Shown: positions 16,426 through 24,479, counted from the stretch's first letter. The stretch: DNA of 60,533 nt from an uncultured Collinsella sp. (GCA_900545745.1 URAD01000009.1:1-60533), one strand, 5' to 3'. The notes: generated from the letters alone by a model not told the origin. Made by a program: numbers and translations.

Positions 16426-16762
16426 ACCTGCCACTTCTTAGCCTTAACCGTTAATCTGCTTTCTTACGTGCAAGTTAGATAGTAGCATTTTACTGTTTGC
16501 TCAAAGCAGTTAATTAAAATAGACGCGGCGTTATCTGGGCATTTGGCACCAAATTACGACATTTCTTTATCGATTATTTACGCTGGTAGCTGACTCGCAG
16601 CTAATCGTCATTCGCTTGTCAACAAAATTGGCATCTCTTTATGTCCTTTGGTATAGAGGATATAGTTATTAACCCCTCCCCCAATATTTTTGAGTGATCT
16701 GCAAGGCAGTAGACGTCCTCACTCCTCATGATTACCGCGCATTACCATTCATCGGAGCAAAA
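16426..16762. other. AT-rich intergenic region
   Basis: About 340 nt between the HTH gene start and the terminator of the flavin reductase. It is clearly AT-richer than the surroundings. A short inverted repeat TAGCTG/CAGCTA lies at 16587-16603. No gene or RNA is recognised; it should contain the promoter of the HTH gene. Confidence 0.4.
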
Positions 16763-16799
16763 CAAAAAGGGCGGGACCTGCTGCGCTTGCAGGCCCCGC
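16763..16799 (-). terminator. terminator of the flavin reductase gene
   Basis: GCGGGACCTGC and GCAGGCCCCGC form an 11-bp stem with one mismatch, followed on the minus strand by CTTTTTG. It lies 75 nt after the stop at 16875. Confidence 0.75.
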
Positions 16800-16874
16800 A
16801 CCGGTTGACACCCGACGGGACACAGCCGGGCGAGACGGATCCGTGCTACCGCCCCGCCTGGCCGCGATGTTCAA

Positions 16875-18905
16875 CTACAGCTCGTTGGCCGCGTGATACG
16901 CCGTGCGAATGGCGCTCGCAATGTCGGCGGTGCGCTCACCCGAGCAGTCGCCCACGCAGGTCACGGGCACCGTCACGCCATCCAGGTCAAACGCGTTGGC
17001 CTTGGAGCCCACGGCCATCACCACGTAATCGCAGGCGATCTTCACCGGCTCCTCGGCGCCGTCCTCGGTGGTGCGAACAGCCTCCACGCCCTCGTCGGTA
17101 ATGACGGTCAGGCGGGTCTTAACATGCTGCTCCACGTTGTGCTCTGCAAAGTCGCTCATAATCAGCGGCAGAATGGTCTCGGACTCGCCCGCGGCAATCT
17201 TGTCGAGCATCTCCACGATCGCCACCTCGCAGCCGTGCTGCAGCAGGTACTCGGCAGTCTCGGTGCCCACCAGGCCGCCGCCAATGACGGCGACGCGGCC
17301 GCTGAGCTCCACCTTGCCGGCCAGCACGTCCCAGCTCGAGACGACCTTCTCCGAATCGGCACCCGGAACGGGGATGACCACGTCGTGTGCGCCCACGGCC
17401 ACAATCGCAGCGTCGGCGGCGTTGAGGTCCTCAGCGGTAGCGGCATGGTTGAGCTCGACCTTCACGCCCAGGCCGGGCAGAATCTTCTCGTAGTACTCGA
17501 CCGAGCGCATGATCTCGTCCTTGCGCGGAGGCGCGGCCGCCAGCACAATCTGGCCGCCCAGATGATCGCTCGCCTCGTAGACGGTCACGTCGTAGCCGCG
17601 CTTGGCCGCCACGCGCGCGGCCTCCAGACCGGCGATGCCGCCGCCCACCACGGCGATCTTCTTGTCGCCCTCGCCCGGCTTAATGGCGATGGTTGCCTCA
17701 TCGCCGTTCTCGGCATTGAGCACGCACGAGATGTACTTGCGGTCTTGAATCGCATCGACGCAGCCCTTGTTGCAGTTGAGGCACTCGCGGATGGGCTCAC
17801 CCGTGGCGGCCTTCAGCGCAATGTCGGGGTCGCACATGAGCGAGCGGCCATAGGCGATGATGTCGGCGGCGCCGTCTTCCAGAATCTTCTCGCCGGCCTC
17901 GACCGAAACCACGCGGCCCACGGTTGCCACCGGCACGGAGACCAGGGCCTTGACGCGCTCGGCCACGGGCAGCGTCCAGTTGTAGGGCATGGCACCCATG
18001 GGCGGAATGGTGTCGCCCATGTTGCCGGTGTGGTTGGCCTGTGCGACCTGAATCATATCGATGCCCGCACCCTCGAGCAGCTTGGCGAACTCGCAGGCCT
18101 CGTCGGGCTGCAGGCCACCCTTGCCGCGCGGCGTGCCGTCGGGGTTCTCCATGATCACGGGGAGCTTGTACTCCACCATCAGCTGCGGCGCGGCCTCCTT
18201 AATGGCGGCGACGACCTCCAGCGCGTAGCGAACGCGGTTCTCGAACGAACCACCGTACTCGTCGGTGCGCTGGTTGAGGATGGCCGAGCACAGCGAACCC
18301 ACCAGGCGGTCGCCGTGGACCTCGATAGCGTCGATCCCGGCCTGCTGTGCGCGAGCGGCCGAGGCAGCGATGGCCTCCTTGATCTGGGTGAGCTGCTCTA
18401 CGCTTGCCTCGTTCACAAAGTGCTGCATGTCGTGATGCAGCTTGGCGTAGGCCTGCTTGCGGATCTCGTTGGACTCGGCCATCTTGGCGGCGAAGGTCTC
18501 CTCGTCGCCGGCGGCTTTGGCCTCCTGCGCGGCCTTGGCGGCGGCCATGGAACCCATGACCATGCGGCCGACGCCGGGCACGTCGTACTCGGGGTGGAAC
18601 AGCTGCAGCGCAACCTTGGCACCGTGCTTGTGGACAGCGTCGGCCAGGGCCTTAAACGTGGGGATCTGGGCGTCGGTCGCCAGCTTGGGCGTGGGGCTCG
18701 CAGTCATGACGGGAGCGACGTCGCCGATGACGATGTAGCTCACGCCGCCACGGGCCAGGCGCTCGTAAAAAGCCAGGCTGCGCTCGCCGATGGAACCGTC
18801 GCGCTCCTCGTAGCCGGTGGTCAGCGGCGGAAACATAATGCGGTTCTTGAGCTCAAGGGGGCCAACCGTAATGGGCTGGAGCAGCTTGGATGCAGGTGTG
18901 GTCAT
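16875..18905 (-). CDS. NADH:flavin oxidoreductase / enoate reductase-type flavoprotein
   Basis: Three-part oxidoreductase (about 676 aa) of the 2-enoate reductase/2,4-dienoyl-CoA reductase/BaiCD family. An FMN TIM barrel (about 1-370) starts with LLQPITVGPLELKNRIMFPP. A [4Fe-4S] motif follows in ECLNCNKGC. A C-terminal FAD/NAD(P) module begins KKIAVVGGGIAGLEAA, with a second GxGxxG in VAVIGGGLVGTETAEYL. These enzymes pass hydride from NADH through FAD, FeS and FMN to an activated C=C bond. The barrel active-site segment reads EVHGDRLVGSL instead of the common HGAHGYL, and about 45 extra residues are inserted near 125-170, so the substrate may differ. ATG 18905 is preferred, 6 nt after AGAGGA. 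Substrate unknown. Confidence 0.85.
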   Translation of the reverse strand: MTTPASKLLQPITVGPLELKNRIMFPPLTTGYEERDGSIGERSLAFYERLARGGVSYIVIGDVAPVMTASPTPKLATDAQIPTFKALADAVHKHGAKVALQLFHPEYDVPGVGRMVMGSMAAAKAAQEAKAAGDEETFAAKMAESNEIRKQAYAKLHHDMQHFVNEASVEQLTQIKEAIAASAARAQQAGIDAIEVHGDRLVGSLCSAILNQRTDEYGGSFENRVRYALEVVAAIKEAAPQLMVEYKLPVIMENPDGTPRGKGGLQPDEACEFAKLLEGAGIDMIQVAQANHTGNMGDTIPPMGAMPYNWTLPVAERVKALVSVPVATVGRVVSVEAGEKILEDGAADIIAYGRSLMCDPDIALKAATGEPIRECLNCNKGCVDAIQDRKYISCVLNAENGDEATIAIKPGEGDKKIAVVGGGIAGLEAARVAAKRGYDVTVYEASDHLGGQIVLAAAPPRKDEIMRSVEYYEKILPGLGVKVELNHAATAEDLNAADAAIVAVGAHDVVIPVPGADSEKVVSSWDVLAGKVELSGRVAVIGGGLVGTETAEYLLQHGCEVAIVEMLDKIAAGESETILPLIMSDFAEHNVEQHVKTRLTVITDEGVEAVRTTEDGAEEPVKIACDYVVMAVGSKANAFDLDGVTVPVTCVGDCSGERTADIASAIRTAYHAANEL

Positions 18906-19047
18906 GGACATTCCTCTCTTGTAGGCGCGACGGCGATGATGCCGCGTAGTTGTCTAGAGGATATGGCATGGAGGCACAGCGGCACAACGAAAATCGGCGA
19001 ATATCAAGTGGCGGCAGGTGGATGGGGCGGGGCGGCCCGTCGGTTTG

Positions 19048-19344
19048 TCTCAATCTGTAACAACCACTCGGCAAAACCGGGTCTTGCTGTTACAAATCAA
19101 GGTATTCCTCTCAACCCATCCTCAACAATCTAGATCTGTAACATCTAGACCTACTTTTGACCCCAACCTGTTACAGATCGAGACAAGCCAAACCCGCCTG
19201 CTAGAAAATCTCAATCTGTAACGGTTACTCGGCAAAAACCGTCCCTCGTGTTACAGATTTAGACAAACACGACCAAGCCCACCGGTATATCTCGATCTGT
19301 AACACCTAGCCGCCCAAATCGGGTCTAGATGTTACAGATCGAGA
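19048..19344. repeat. array of four 53-55 nt palindromic units, period about 81 nt
   Basis: Four units (19048-19100, 19129-19183, 19209-19263, 19290-19344) each begin with TCTCRATCTGTAACA or a close variant and end with its complement TGTTACAGATCGAGA. Unit starts are 81, 80 and 81 nt apart. Loops (about 25 nt) and between-unit spacers (25-28 nt) have different sequences. The result is a 15-nt motif in alternating orientation every 40 nt or so. It lies between the flavin reductase promoter and the tRNA terminator. It contains no gene. REP/BIME-like repeat or multi-site protein-binding array are both possible. Confidence 0.85.
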
Positions 19345-19394
19345 TTTTGTTTGAGAGGCCGAGAATTGGATCGAAAACACGGTCCCGAAATAAC

Positions 19395-19424
19395 AAAAAA
19401 GCTCGCCGGCTAGGCCGACGAGCT
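19395..19424 (-). terminator. terminator of the initiator tRNA gene
   Basis: Minus-strand GCTCGTCGGC-CTA-type loop-GCCGGCGAGC stem followed by TTTTTT, directly after the tRNA 3' end. Confidence 0.85.
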
Positions 19425-19433
19425 GCAAGTTCT

Positions 19434-19510
19434 TGGTCGCGGGGGCAGGATTTGAACCTACGACCTCCGGGTTATGAGCCCGGCGAGCTACCAGACTGCT
19501 CCACCCCGCA
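19434..19510 (-). tRNA. tRNA-fMet (initiator, anticodon CAU)
   Basis: Minus strand 77 nt with encoded CCA. The anticodon loop is CUCAUAA on a stem with three consecutive G-C pairs (GGG/CCC), the mark of initiator tRNA. D arm GAGCAGUCUGGUAGCUC and T loop UUCAAAU closely follow the E. coli initiator. The first acceptor position pairs U1 with G72, a wobble in place of the C1-A72 mismatch of E. coli, which also leaves the end weakly paired. A strong terminator follows. Confidence 0.93.
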
Positions 19511-19665
19511 ATGTCTGGGCGCTTCATGTGCGCAAGAAAGAATATTACGCGGGAGTTCGGTAAGCGGCAAGGAAAATCTCGTAGAGCATAATTCCTTCAT
19601 ATTTAAAACCCCTCAGCCCCTATCACCGTAAACGAATCGCAGCCGAGCGCCGTCGGCGGCGCGTA

Positions 19666-19671
19666 TACAAT
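19666..19671 (+). promoter_or_regulatory. putative -10 element of coaX
   Basis: TACAAT in the context GCGTATACAATGG, 36 nt before the start codon. Similar TACAAT boxes with GCG to the left precede the kinase (18-23), prs (31432-31437) and carA (60392-60397, minus). No good -35 is visible. Confidence 0.35.
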
Positions 19672-19707
19672 GGTGCGCGTCCTTTTATGCCAACACTGGG
19701 AGTAGAC

Positions 19708-20481
19708 ATGCTGCTCGCTATCGATATGGGAAACACGCAGACGGCCATGGGCCTGTTTGACGGAGACGAGCTGGTGCAGTCGTGGCGTATGCCCACCGAC
19801 CGCTCCTATACCGCCGACGAGATCCACGTGCGCCTGATGGGTTTCTTTAAGATGTACGGCCTTTCGCTCGATGCGGTCGACGCAATCGCCTTTGCGGGCG
19901 TGGTGCCGCAGCTCTCGCGCGAGTGGCACGCCGTGGCCGACCGCATTGCCGCGGACGCCATCGTCATCGGGCCGCAGACGGCCGCGGTGACCAAGCTGCG
20001 CGCGGCGCGCCCCCAGGCCGTAGGTGCCGATCGCGTCGCCAACGCCGTTGCGGCCGAGACTTTCTACGGCGCGCCGGCAATCGTGGTGGACTTTGGCACC
20101 GCGACCAATATCGACGTCATCGATGAGGACGGTTATTACATTGGCGGAGCGATCGCGCCGGGCATCCGCATCTCCATGGACGCGCTTGCCGCCCGTGCCG
20201 CCAAGCTCGCCAGCGTGCCGCTCGAGGCGCCCGAGCACGCCATCGGCCGCGATACCGAGGAGTGCATCAAGGTCGGCGCCGTAACGGGCGCCGCCGCCAT
20301 GGCTGAGGGCCTGGTCGCGCGCATGAAGCGCGAGCTGGGCCGCGAGGATGCCACCGTTATCGCCACGGGCGGTCTCGCCAGCATCGTCGCCGATTCGACC
20401 GATGCCTTCGACGTGGTCGACGGACAGCTCACCATCAAGGGTATCTGCGAAATCTACCGCCGCATGCAGGAGCTGGGATAG
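19708..20481 (+). CDS. coaX: type III pantothenate kinase
   Basis: First step of coenzyme A synthesis: phosphorylates pantothenate with ATP. The N-terminal phosphate loop IDMGNTQTAMGLF is typical of CoaX in the ASKHA fold. Further motifs are GADRVANAVAA (substrate site), VVDFGTATNIDVI and GGAIAPGIRISMDALAARAAKL. The protein has 257 residues from the ATG at 19708, which follows GGGAG by about 8 nt and makes the phosphate loop start at residue 5; an upstream ATG at 19687 would add seven residues and lacks a better ribosome site. The gene stands alone between the tRNA and the ATPase module. Confidence 0.92.
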   Translation: MLLAIDMGNTQTAMGLFDGDELVQSWRMPTDRSYTADEIHVRLMGFFKMYGLSLDAVDAIAFAGVVPQLSREWHAVADRIAADAIVIGPQTAAVTKLRAARPQAVGADRVANAVAAETFYGAPAIVVDFGTATNIDVIDEDGYYIGGAIAPGIRISMDALAARAAKLASVPLEAPEHAIGRDTEECIKVGAVTGAAAMAEGLVARMKRELGREDATVIATGGLASIVADSTDAFDVVDGQLTIKGICEIYRRMQELG

Positions 20482-20535
20482 GACAGGGGCTTAAGTCGAG
20501 CACGAGCGCGAGCGGCGAACTAGGCAACGCATCGG

Positions 20536-20580
20536 CCCTATTCCTCAAAATCGAAAGATTTTCAGTTTTGAGGAATAGGG
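20536..20580. repeat. ATPase-flanking palindrome, copy 1
   Basis: A 15-bp perfect inverted repeat CCCTATTCCTCAAAA/complement with inner GAAA/TTTC pairing. It lies 8 nt after the ATPase stop and could also terminate that gene. Two more copies are on the other side of the gene at 21811-21851 and 21897-21937. Confidence 0.8.
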
Positions 20581-20587
20581 CTTTCTG

Positions 20588-21784
20588 CTAGGCCTCGTCG
20601 CACAGCCACCTCGCCAGGTCCACGATCTGCACCCCATTGCGGTCCGTGGCCTCGTGATGCGTGCGGGCGAGAATCATCTTGGGGTACGCGTCGCCAATGC
20701 TCAGCAGTGGTGAAATCTCGCGTTCAAATGTCTTATCCGAGCTGATGTCGTCGCTCACCTGAATGTAGAGCTTCTCGCTTCGCTTGATTGCTACAAAGTC
20801 TATTTCCTTTTTATAGAGCACGCCGACGTATACCTCGTATCCGCGGCGCAGCAGCTCGATTGCCACCATGTTCTCGTATACGCGTCCCCAATCCATATCA
20901 CGTGTACCGAGCAGCGCGTATTTGAACGCGTGGTCTGCCAGGTAATACTTCTCGCCGCTCTTAAGGTATTTTTTGCCGCGGATGTCGTACCGACGAACTT
21001 TATAGAAGGCAAACGCATCGCACAGGCACCCCATGTACGTGCCGACCGTCTTGTTCGTTATCTTTAGCCCATCCGCGTTCAAAATATCCGTAATGTTACG
21101 TGCCGACGTTATGTTGGATACGTTGTCCATCATGTAATCGGCAATGCGCAGCAGCGCCGATTCGTTTCTCACGTTATGCCGCTGCACGATATCTCTCACG
21201 ATGAGCGTTTTGAAGACATTGGAGAGATATTGATAACGCTGCTCCTGCAGTGGATAAGGGTAGGAGCCGGACATACCGCCGGTTCTCGCGTACTCATCGA
21301 AGTCGCGGTCGACCTCGCCCTCGTCGCCATAGAGTCGATACTCCTCAAACGAGAATGGGAAAACCTCGATCTCAAACGTACGCCCCGTAAAGAGCGTCGA
21401 CAGATCGCTCGACAGCAAAAAGGCATTCGATCCGGTAATGAATATGTCGTACTGCTCGGATGCGTGGAGGCTGTTGATCGCACGCTCAAAACCGTCGCAC
21501 ATCTGAACTTCATCGATAAGCAGAAAGTTTTGTTTGCCGGACACTCGATGCTCTTTTACATAGGCGAGCAGCGCGTGATACTCGAGCAGATTCTCGAACT
21601 CATCGAGGTTGTAGTTGATATGGATGACATTCGAATTGGACAGATTTGCCTCCACGTAATCGCGGAGGGCCTCGAGCAATTTTGATTTACCGCTACGACG
21701 GATGCCCGTGATGACCTTGATGTCCGGCACGCCAATAAGGCTCGTCAACGTGTCCATATATGACGTTCTATTGATGAGTTTCAT
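20588..21784 (-). CDS. AAA+ ATPase with DUF4143 C-terminal domain
   Basis: Cytoplasmic P-loop ATPase of 398 residues. Walker A is GIRRSGKS (about 27-34), Walker B is NFLLIDEVQ, and a sensor-type FITGSNAFLLSS follows. The C-terminal half matches the DUF4143 type: a winged-helix-like region (about 205-265) and a nuclease-like fold with KEIDFVAIK. Such proteins are common in multiple copies in gut and archaeal genomes and have no agreed function; some are linked to defence or mobile units. Base use is visibly more AT-rich than neighbouring coaX and folP. It is enclosed by the same palindrome on both sides, which suggests acquisition as a unit. Confidence 0.85.
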   Translation of the reverse strand: MKLINRTSYMDTLTSLIGVPDIKVITGIRRSGKSKLLEALRDYVEANLSNSNVIHINYNLDEFENLLEYHALLAYVKEHRVSGKQNFLLIDEVQMCDGFERAINSLHASEQYDIFITGSNAFLLSSDLSTLFTGRTFEIEVFPFSFEEYRLYGDEGEVDRDFDEYARTGGMSGSYPYPLQEQRYQYLSNVFKTLIVRDIVQRHNVRNESALLRIADYMMDNVSNITSARNITDILNADGLKITNKTVGTYMGCLCDAFAFYKVRRYDIRGKKYLKSGEKYYLADHAFKYALLGTRDMDWGRVYENMVAIELLRRGYEVYVGVLYKKEIDFVAIKRSEKLYIQVSDDISSDKTFEREISPLLSIGDAYPKMILARTHHEATDRNGVQIVDLARWLCDEA

Positions 21785-21810
21785 TGGGGCCTCCTCGCGG
21801 TCTTTTATCG

Positions 21811-21851
21811 CTATTCCTCAAAATTGAAAAATTTTCAGTTTTGAGGAATAG
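21811..21851. repeat. ATPase-flanking palindrome, copy 2
   Basis: CTATTCCTCAAAATTGAAAA and its inverted partner form a 41-nt palindrome 26 nt upstream of the ATPase start. It differs from copy 3 at a single base in the left half. Confidence 0.8.
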
Positions 21852-21896
21852 GCTCTATAGCGAATATACCTCGCAAAAGCCCGAGCTGGCTTAATT

Positions 21897-21937
21897 CTAT
21901 TCCTCAAAATCGAAAAATTTTCAGTTTTGAGGAATAG
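21897..21937. repeat. ATPase-flanking palindrome, copy 3
   Basis: Same 41-nt palindrome as copy 2, separated from it by 45 nt that show no gene. The two copies are in the same orientation. Confidence 0.8.
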
Positions 21938-21965
21938 GTCCGAGGTGCTACCCCGCAGTCACGCA

Positions 21966-21997
21966 AAGCCCTCCCCGGCACAGGCCGAAGAGGGCTT
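21966..21997 (-). terminator. terminator-like hairpin after the BirA-like gene
   Basis: AAGCCCTC and GAGGGCTT pair with further GC-rich pairing inside. The U tract on the minus strand is short (TTTG), so efficiency is uncertain. Confidence 0.5.
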
Positions 21998-22034
21998 CGT
22001 TGTCATCGTTGTCTTTGAGCGCGGGCGCCTCGCG

Positions 22035-22736
22035 TTACAGTCCGCGAATCCGTACGGCCTCAGGCGGAAACTCCTGCTCGCCGGCATCGGTCTTGATGGT
22101 CGCGCGACCCCAGATGTCCAGGCCCGCAAACACACCGACCGCAAGCGGCAAGCCGTTGGGCGACACCGCCGCAACTTGGCGACCGAGCAGCGGCACCATA
22201 TCGAAGTACTCGCCCAACACGGGGGCCAACGGCCCTGCGGCGCCTTGCGGCGTGTTGGCAACAACCGCCCAGGCGTCCACGCGGGCCAGCACGGCGGCGG
22301 CCAGCGCCTCGACCAGCGCTTCGTCAGCCACGTCCACACCAAGCTCGCTCAACGCCGAACGCTCAATATCCACCGTCACGGCACCGAACATGCCCGCGGC
22401 ACCGGCACCGCCGTTCACGGCAACACGCGCGAGCGACGTCTCAAACGCAGGCGCACCGCACACGATATCGCTCGGCCACCGGATACCCACCTTGCCGGCA
22501 AGGCCCAGGCCCGGCGTCGACACTGTGCCCACAAGCGCATCCATCATGCCCATCGCGGCCACAAACGGCAGGCCGTGGAAGGCGTGCATATTCACATCCG
22601 GACGCACGACCAGCGAAAACGTCAGCGAAGCATCGCCCGCGCTCCACGCGCACCAGCCCGCGGACACGCCCTCGCGGCCCGCGTTACGCGCCGCGTCGAG
22701 CTCGGTGCCGGCGGCAACAGCATTCATCTCGATCAT
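22035..22736 (-). CDS. biotin-protein ligase-like protein (BPL/LplA/LipB fold)
   Basis: Probable transfer of biotin to a carboxylase or decarboxylase carrier, 233 residues without an N-terminal HTH. The order of conserved elements fits the catalytic domain: AARNAGREGVSAGW (family GRGRxGRxW loop), LTFSLVVRP, AGKVGIRWPSDIV (family lKWPNDi), and a small C-terminal SH3-like part with GVFAGLDIWGRATIKT. Both key motifs are degenerate: GREG for GRGR and RWPSD for KWPND. It may be a divergent ligase or have a different acyl substrate. The ATG directly follows the TAG of the folate fusion gene, so the two are in one operon. Confidence 0.65.
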   Translation of the reverse strand: MIEMNAVAAGTELDAARNAGREGVSAGWCAWSAGDASLTFSLVVRPDVNMHAFHGLPFVAAMGMMDALVGTVSTPGLGLAGKVGIRWPSDIVCGAPAFETSLARVAVNGGAGAAGMFGAVTVDIERSALSELGVDVADEALVEALAAAVLARVDAWAVVANTPQGAAGPLAPVLGEYFDMVPLLGRQVAAVSPNGLPLAVGVFAGLDIWGRATIKTDAGEQEFPPEAVRIRGL

Positions 22737-24479
22737 CTACATACGCCCCAATTCGCCAACGATATGGCCCACGCGGTCCTCGGGCTCCTTGACCTCGACA
22801 CCGTTGTAGCGGAAGAACCGCGCCGGGTCGTGCATCAGGTCCTCGAGCGGCACCAGCACAAAGTCGCGCTCGCCAATGAGAGGATGCGGCAGGCGCAGCT
22901 TTTTGCCGCCGTGGGTCTCGCCATCCATCCACAGCAGGTCCAGGTCGATGGTGCGCGGACCGTTGGCCTTGGCCTTCTTGGAGCGGTCGCGCCCAAGCTC
23001 GGCCTCGATCTTCATGAGCTCGTCGAGCAGCACCAGCGGCGCCAGCTCGGTCTTGATCTCGATGACGGCGTTGGCAAACGCGTCCTGGCGCGTCTCGTAG
23101 GCCGGCTCGCTCTCGTAGATCTTGGAGGAGTTGGACACGCAGGTGAGCGGAATCTCGGCGATCATGTCGCGCGCGGCGCGGATGTTGTCGCAACGATGCC
23201 CCAAGTTGGAGCCCACGGCCACAAACGCACGGCGCGGCTGCGGCTTGGCGACGGCCCAGTAACCGTTCAGGAACTGCGCAAAACCCGCGGCGTCGTGCAC
23301 GCGCACGATGTTCGCACCGGCCTGGATGGCGCCCAGGCACACGCCAAACGTGGCGGCATCGCGCGCGGCGGCCTCGGTCACGCCCGAGACAGCGCCCACA
23401 AAACGCTTGCGCGACACGGCGCACATGAGCGGATAGCCCAGTGACGCCATCTTGGCAGTCTCACGCTGGATGACGATGTCCTCGTTAGCCGACTTACCAA
23501 AGCCCGGGCCAGGATCGATGCAGATGCGGTCGCGCGACACGCCGGCATGGATGAGTGTGCGGGCCTGGTCGGACAGAAAGCCCATGACGCGGCGCATGAT
23601 GGGCGCCGAATCGGGCAGGGTAAAGCGGCGGAGCTGAGAGGTGGGCACGTAGGCCTCCTCGCGGCGGGCGCTGCGGCGCATCATGGCGGCCAGGCGGTCA
23701 TTGGACTCCGATGCGGCCTCGGTGGCTGCGGGCGCGGCCTCGGGCGCGGGCGCGACAGTCTCGGCGGCAGCAGCCTGCTCGGCGGCCGGCGTCTCCTGCT
23801 CGCTTGAAGGCTCGGGCGTGGGCTCCGGTTCGCCAAACGGCAACGAGGGCTGCACCACGCCGCCCGGAAGCTTGGTCTCCGACTTAGGCTCGCCCAGCAA
23901 CTTGCCGCGACGGCGGCGAGCCGGCTTCTCGGCCTCACGCGCGGCCTCGGCAGCCGCCTCGCGCGCCTTCTCGGCAACAAACGCCGCTGCCGAGGTATCG
24001 AGCTGCACCGTTGCGTGCGTGCGGGTGGGCGCGGCGACCTCGCCGGCATGCATCACGATGACGCCGCAAGTGCTCGTCTTAACGAACTCGACCATCTTGG
24101 GATCGGTGAAGCCGGTCACGTCGTTGACGATCGAGGCGCCGCAGCGCACGGCCGCCTTGGCAACCGCCACGTGGCGCGTGTCGATCGAGACGATAGCGCC
24201 CTCCTTGGCCAGCGCGCGCACCACGGGCAGCACGCGGCGAGCCTCCTCGTCGGGGTTGACCGGGGTAAAGCCGGGGCGCGTGGACTCGCCGCCCACGTCG
24301 ATGATGTCGGCGCCGGCGTCGAGCATCGCCAGGCCGTACTCGATGGCGGCATCGGGGTCGAAGTGCTCCCCGCCATCGCTAAACGAATCGGGCGTCACGT
24401 TGAGGACGCCCATGATGCGCGGACGGTCAAAGCTGAGCTCGTACTTTCCGCACCGCCATGTCTTGCTGTCGTTCGCCAT
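22737..24479 (-). CDS. bifunctional dihydropteroate synthase / HPPK (FolP-FolK fusion)
   Basis: Two consecutive steps of folate synthesis in one 580-residue protein. The DHPS part has GVLNVTPDSFSDGG (about 24-37), DVGGESTRPG (61-70), and after a long insertion IDPGPGFGKS (321-330) and SRKRF (356-360). The HPPK part (about 417-580) has AFVAVGSNLGHRCDNI and GPRTIDLDLLW. About 140 residues (155-295) rich in Ala, Glu, Pro and Arg split the DHPS barrel after GVIVMHA. Known plant and protist fusions have HPPK first; here it is last. ATG 24479 is chosen because AGGAGG lies 6 nt upstream; longer starts lack this spacing. Sulfonamide target by family. Confidence 0.9.
   Translation of the reverse strand: MANDSKTWRCGKYELSFDRPRIMGVLNVTPDSFSDGGEHFDPDAAIEYGLAMLDAGADIIDVGGESTRPGFTPVNPDEEARRVLPVVRALAKEGAIVSIDTRHVAVAKAAVRCGASIVNDVTGFTDPKMVEFVKTSTCGVIVMHAGEVAAPTRTHATVQLDTSAAAFVAEKAREAAAEAAREAEKPARRRRGKLLGEPKSETKLPGGVVQPSLPFGEPEPTPEPSSEQETPAAEQAAAAETVAPAPEAAPAATEAASESNDRLAAMMRRSARREEAYVPTSQLRRFTLPDSAPIMRRVMGFLSDQARTLIHAGVSRDRICIDPGPGFGKSANEDIVIQRETAKMASLGYPLMCAVSRKRFVGAVSGVTEAAARDAATFGVCLGAIQAGANIVRVHDAAGFAQFLNGYWAVAKPQPRRAFVAVGSNLGHRCDNIRAARDMIAEIPLTCVSNSSKIYESEPAYETRQDAFANAVIEIKTELAPLVLLDELMKIEAELGRDRSKKAKANGPRTIDLDLLWMDGETHGGKKLRLPHPLIGERDFVLVPLEDLMHDPARFFRYNGVEVKEPEDRVGHIVGELGRM

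Noticed and set aside
19048..19344. CRISPR array
   Set aside because: The motif alternates orientation and units are palindromic; repeats are too short and too divergent, and no cas gene is near.
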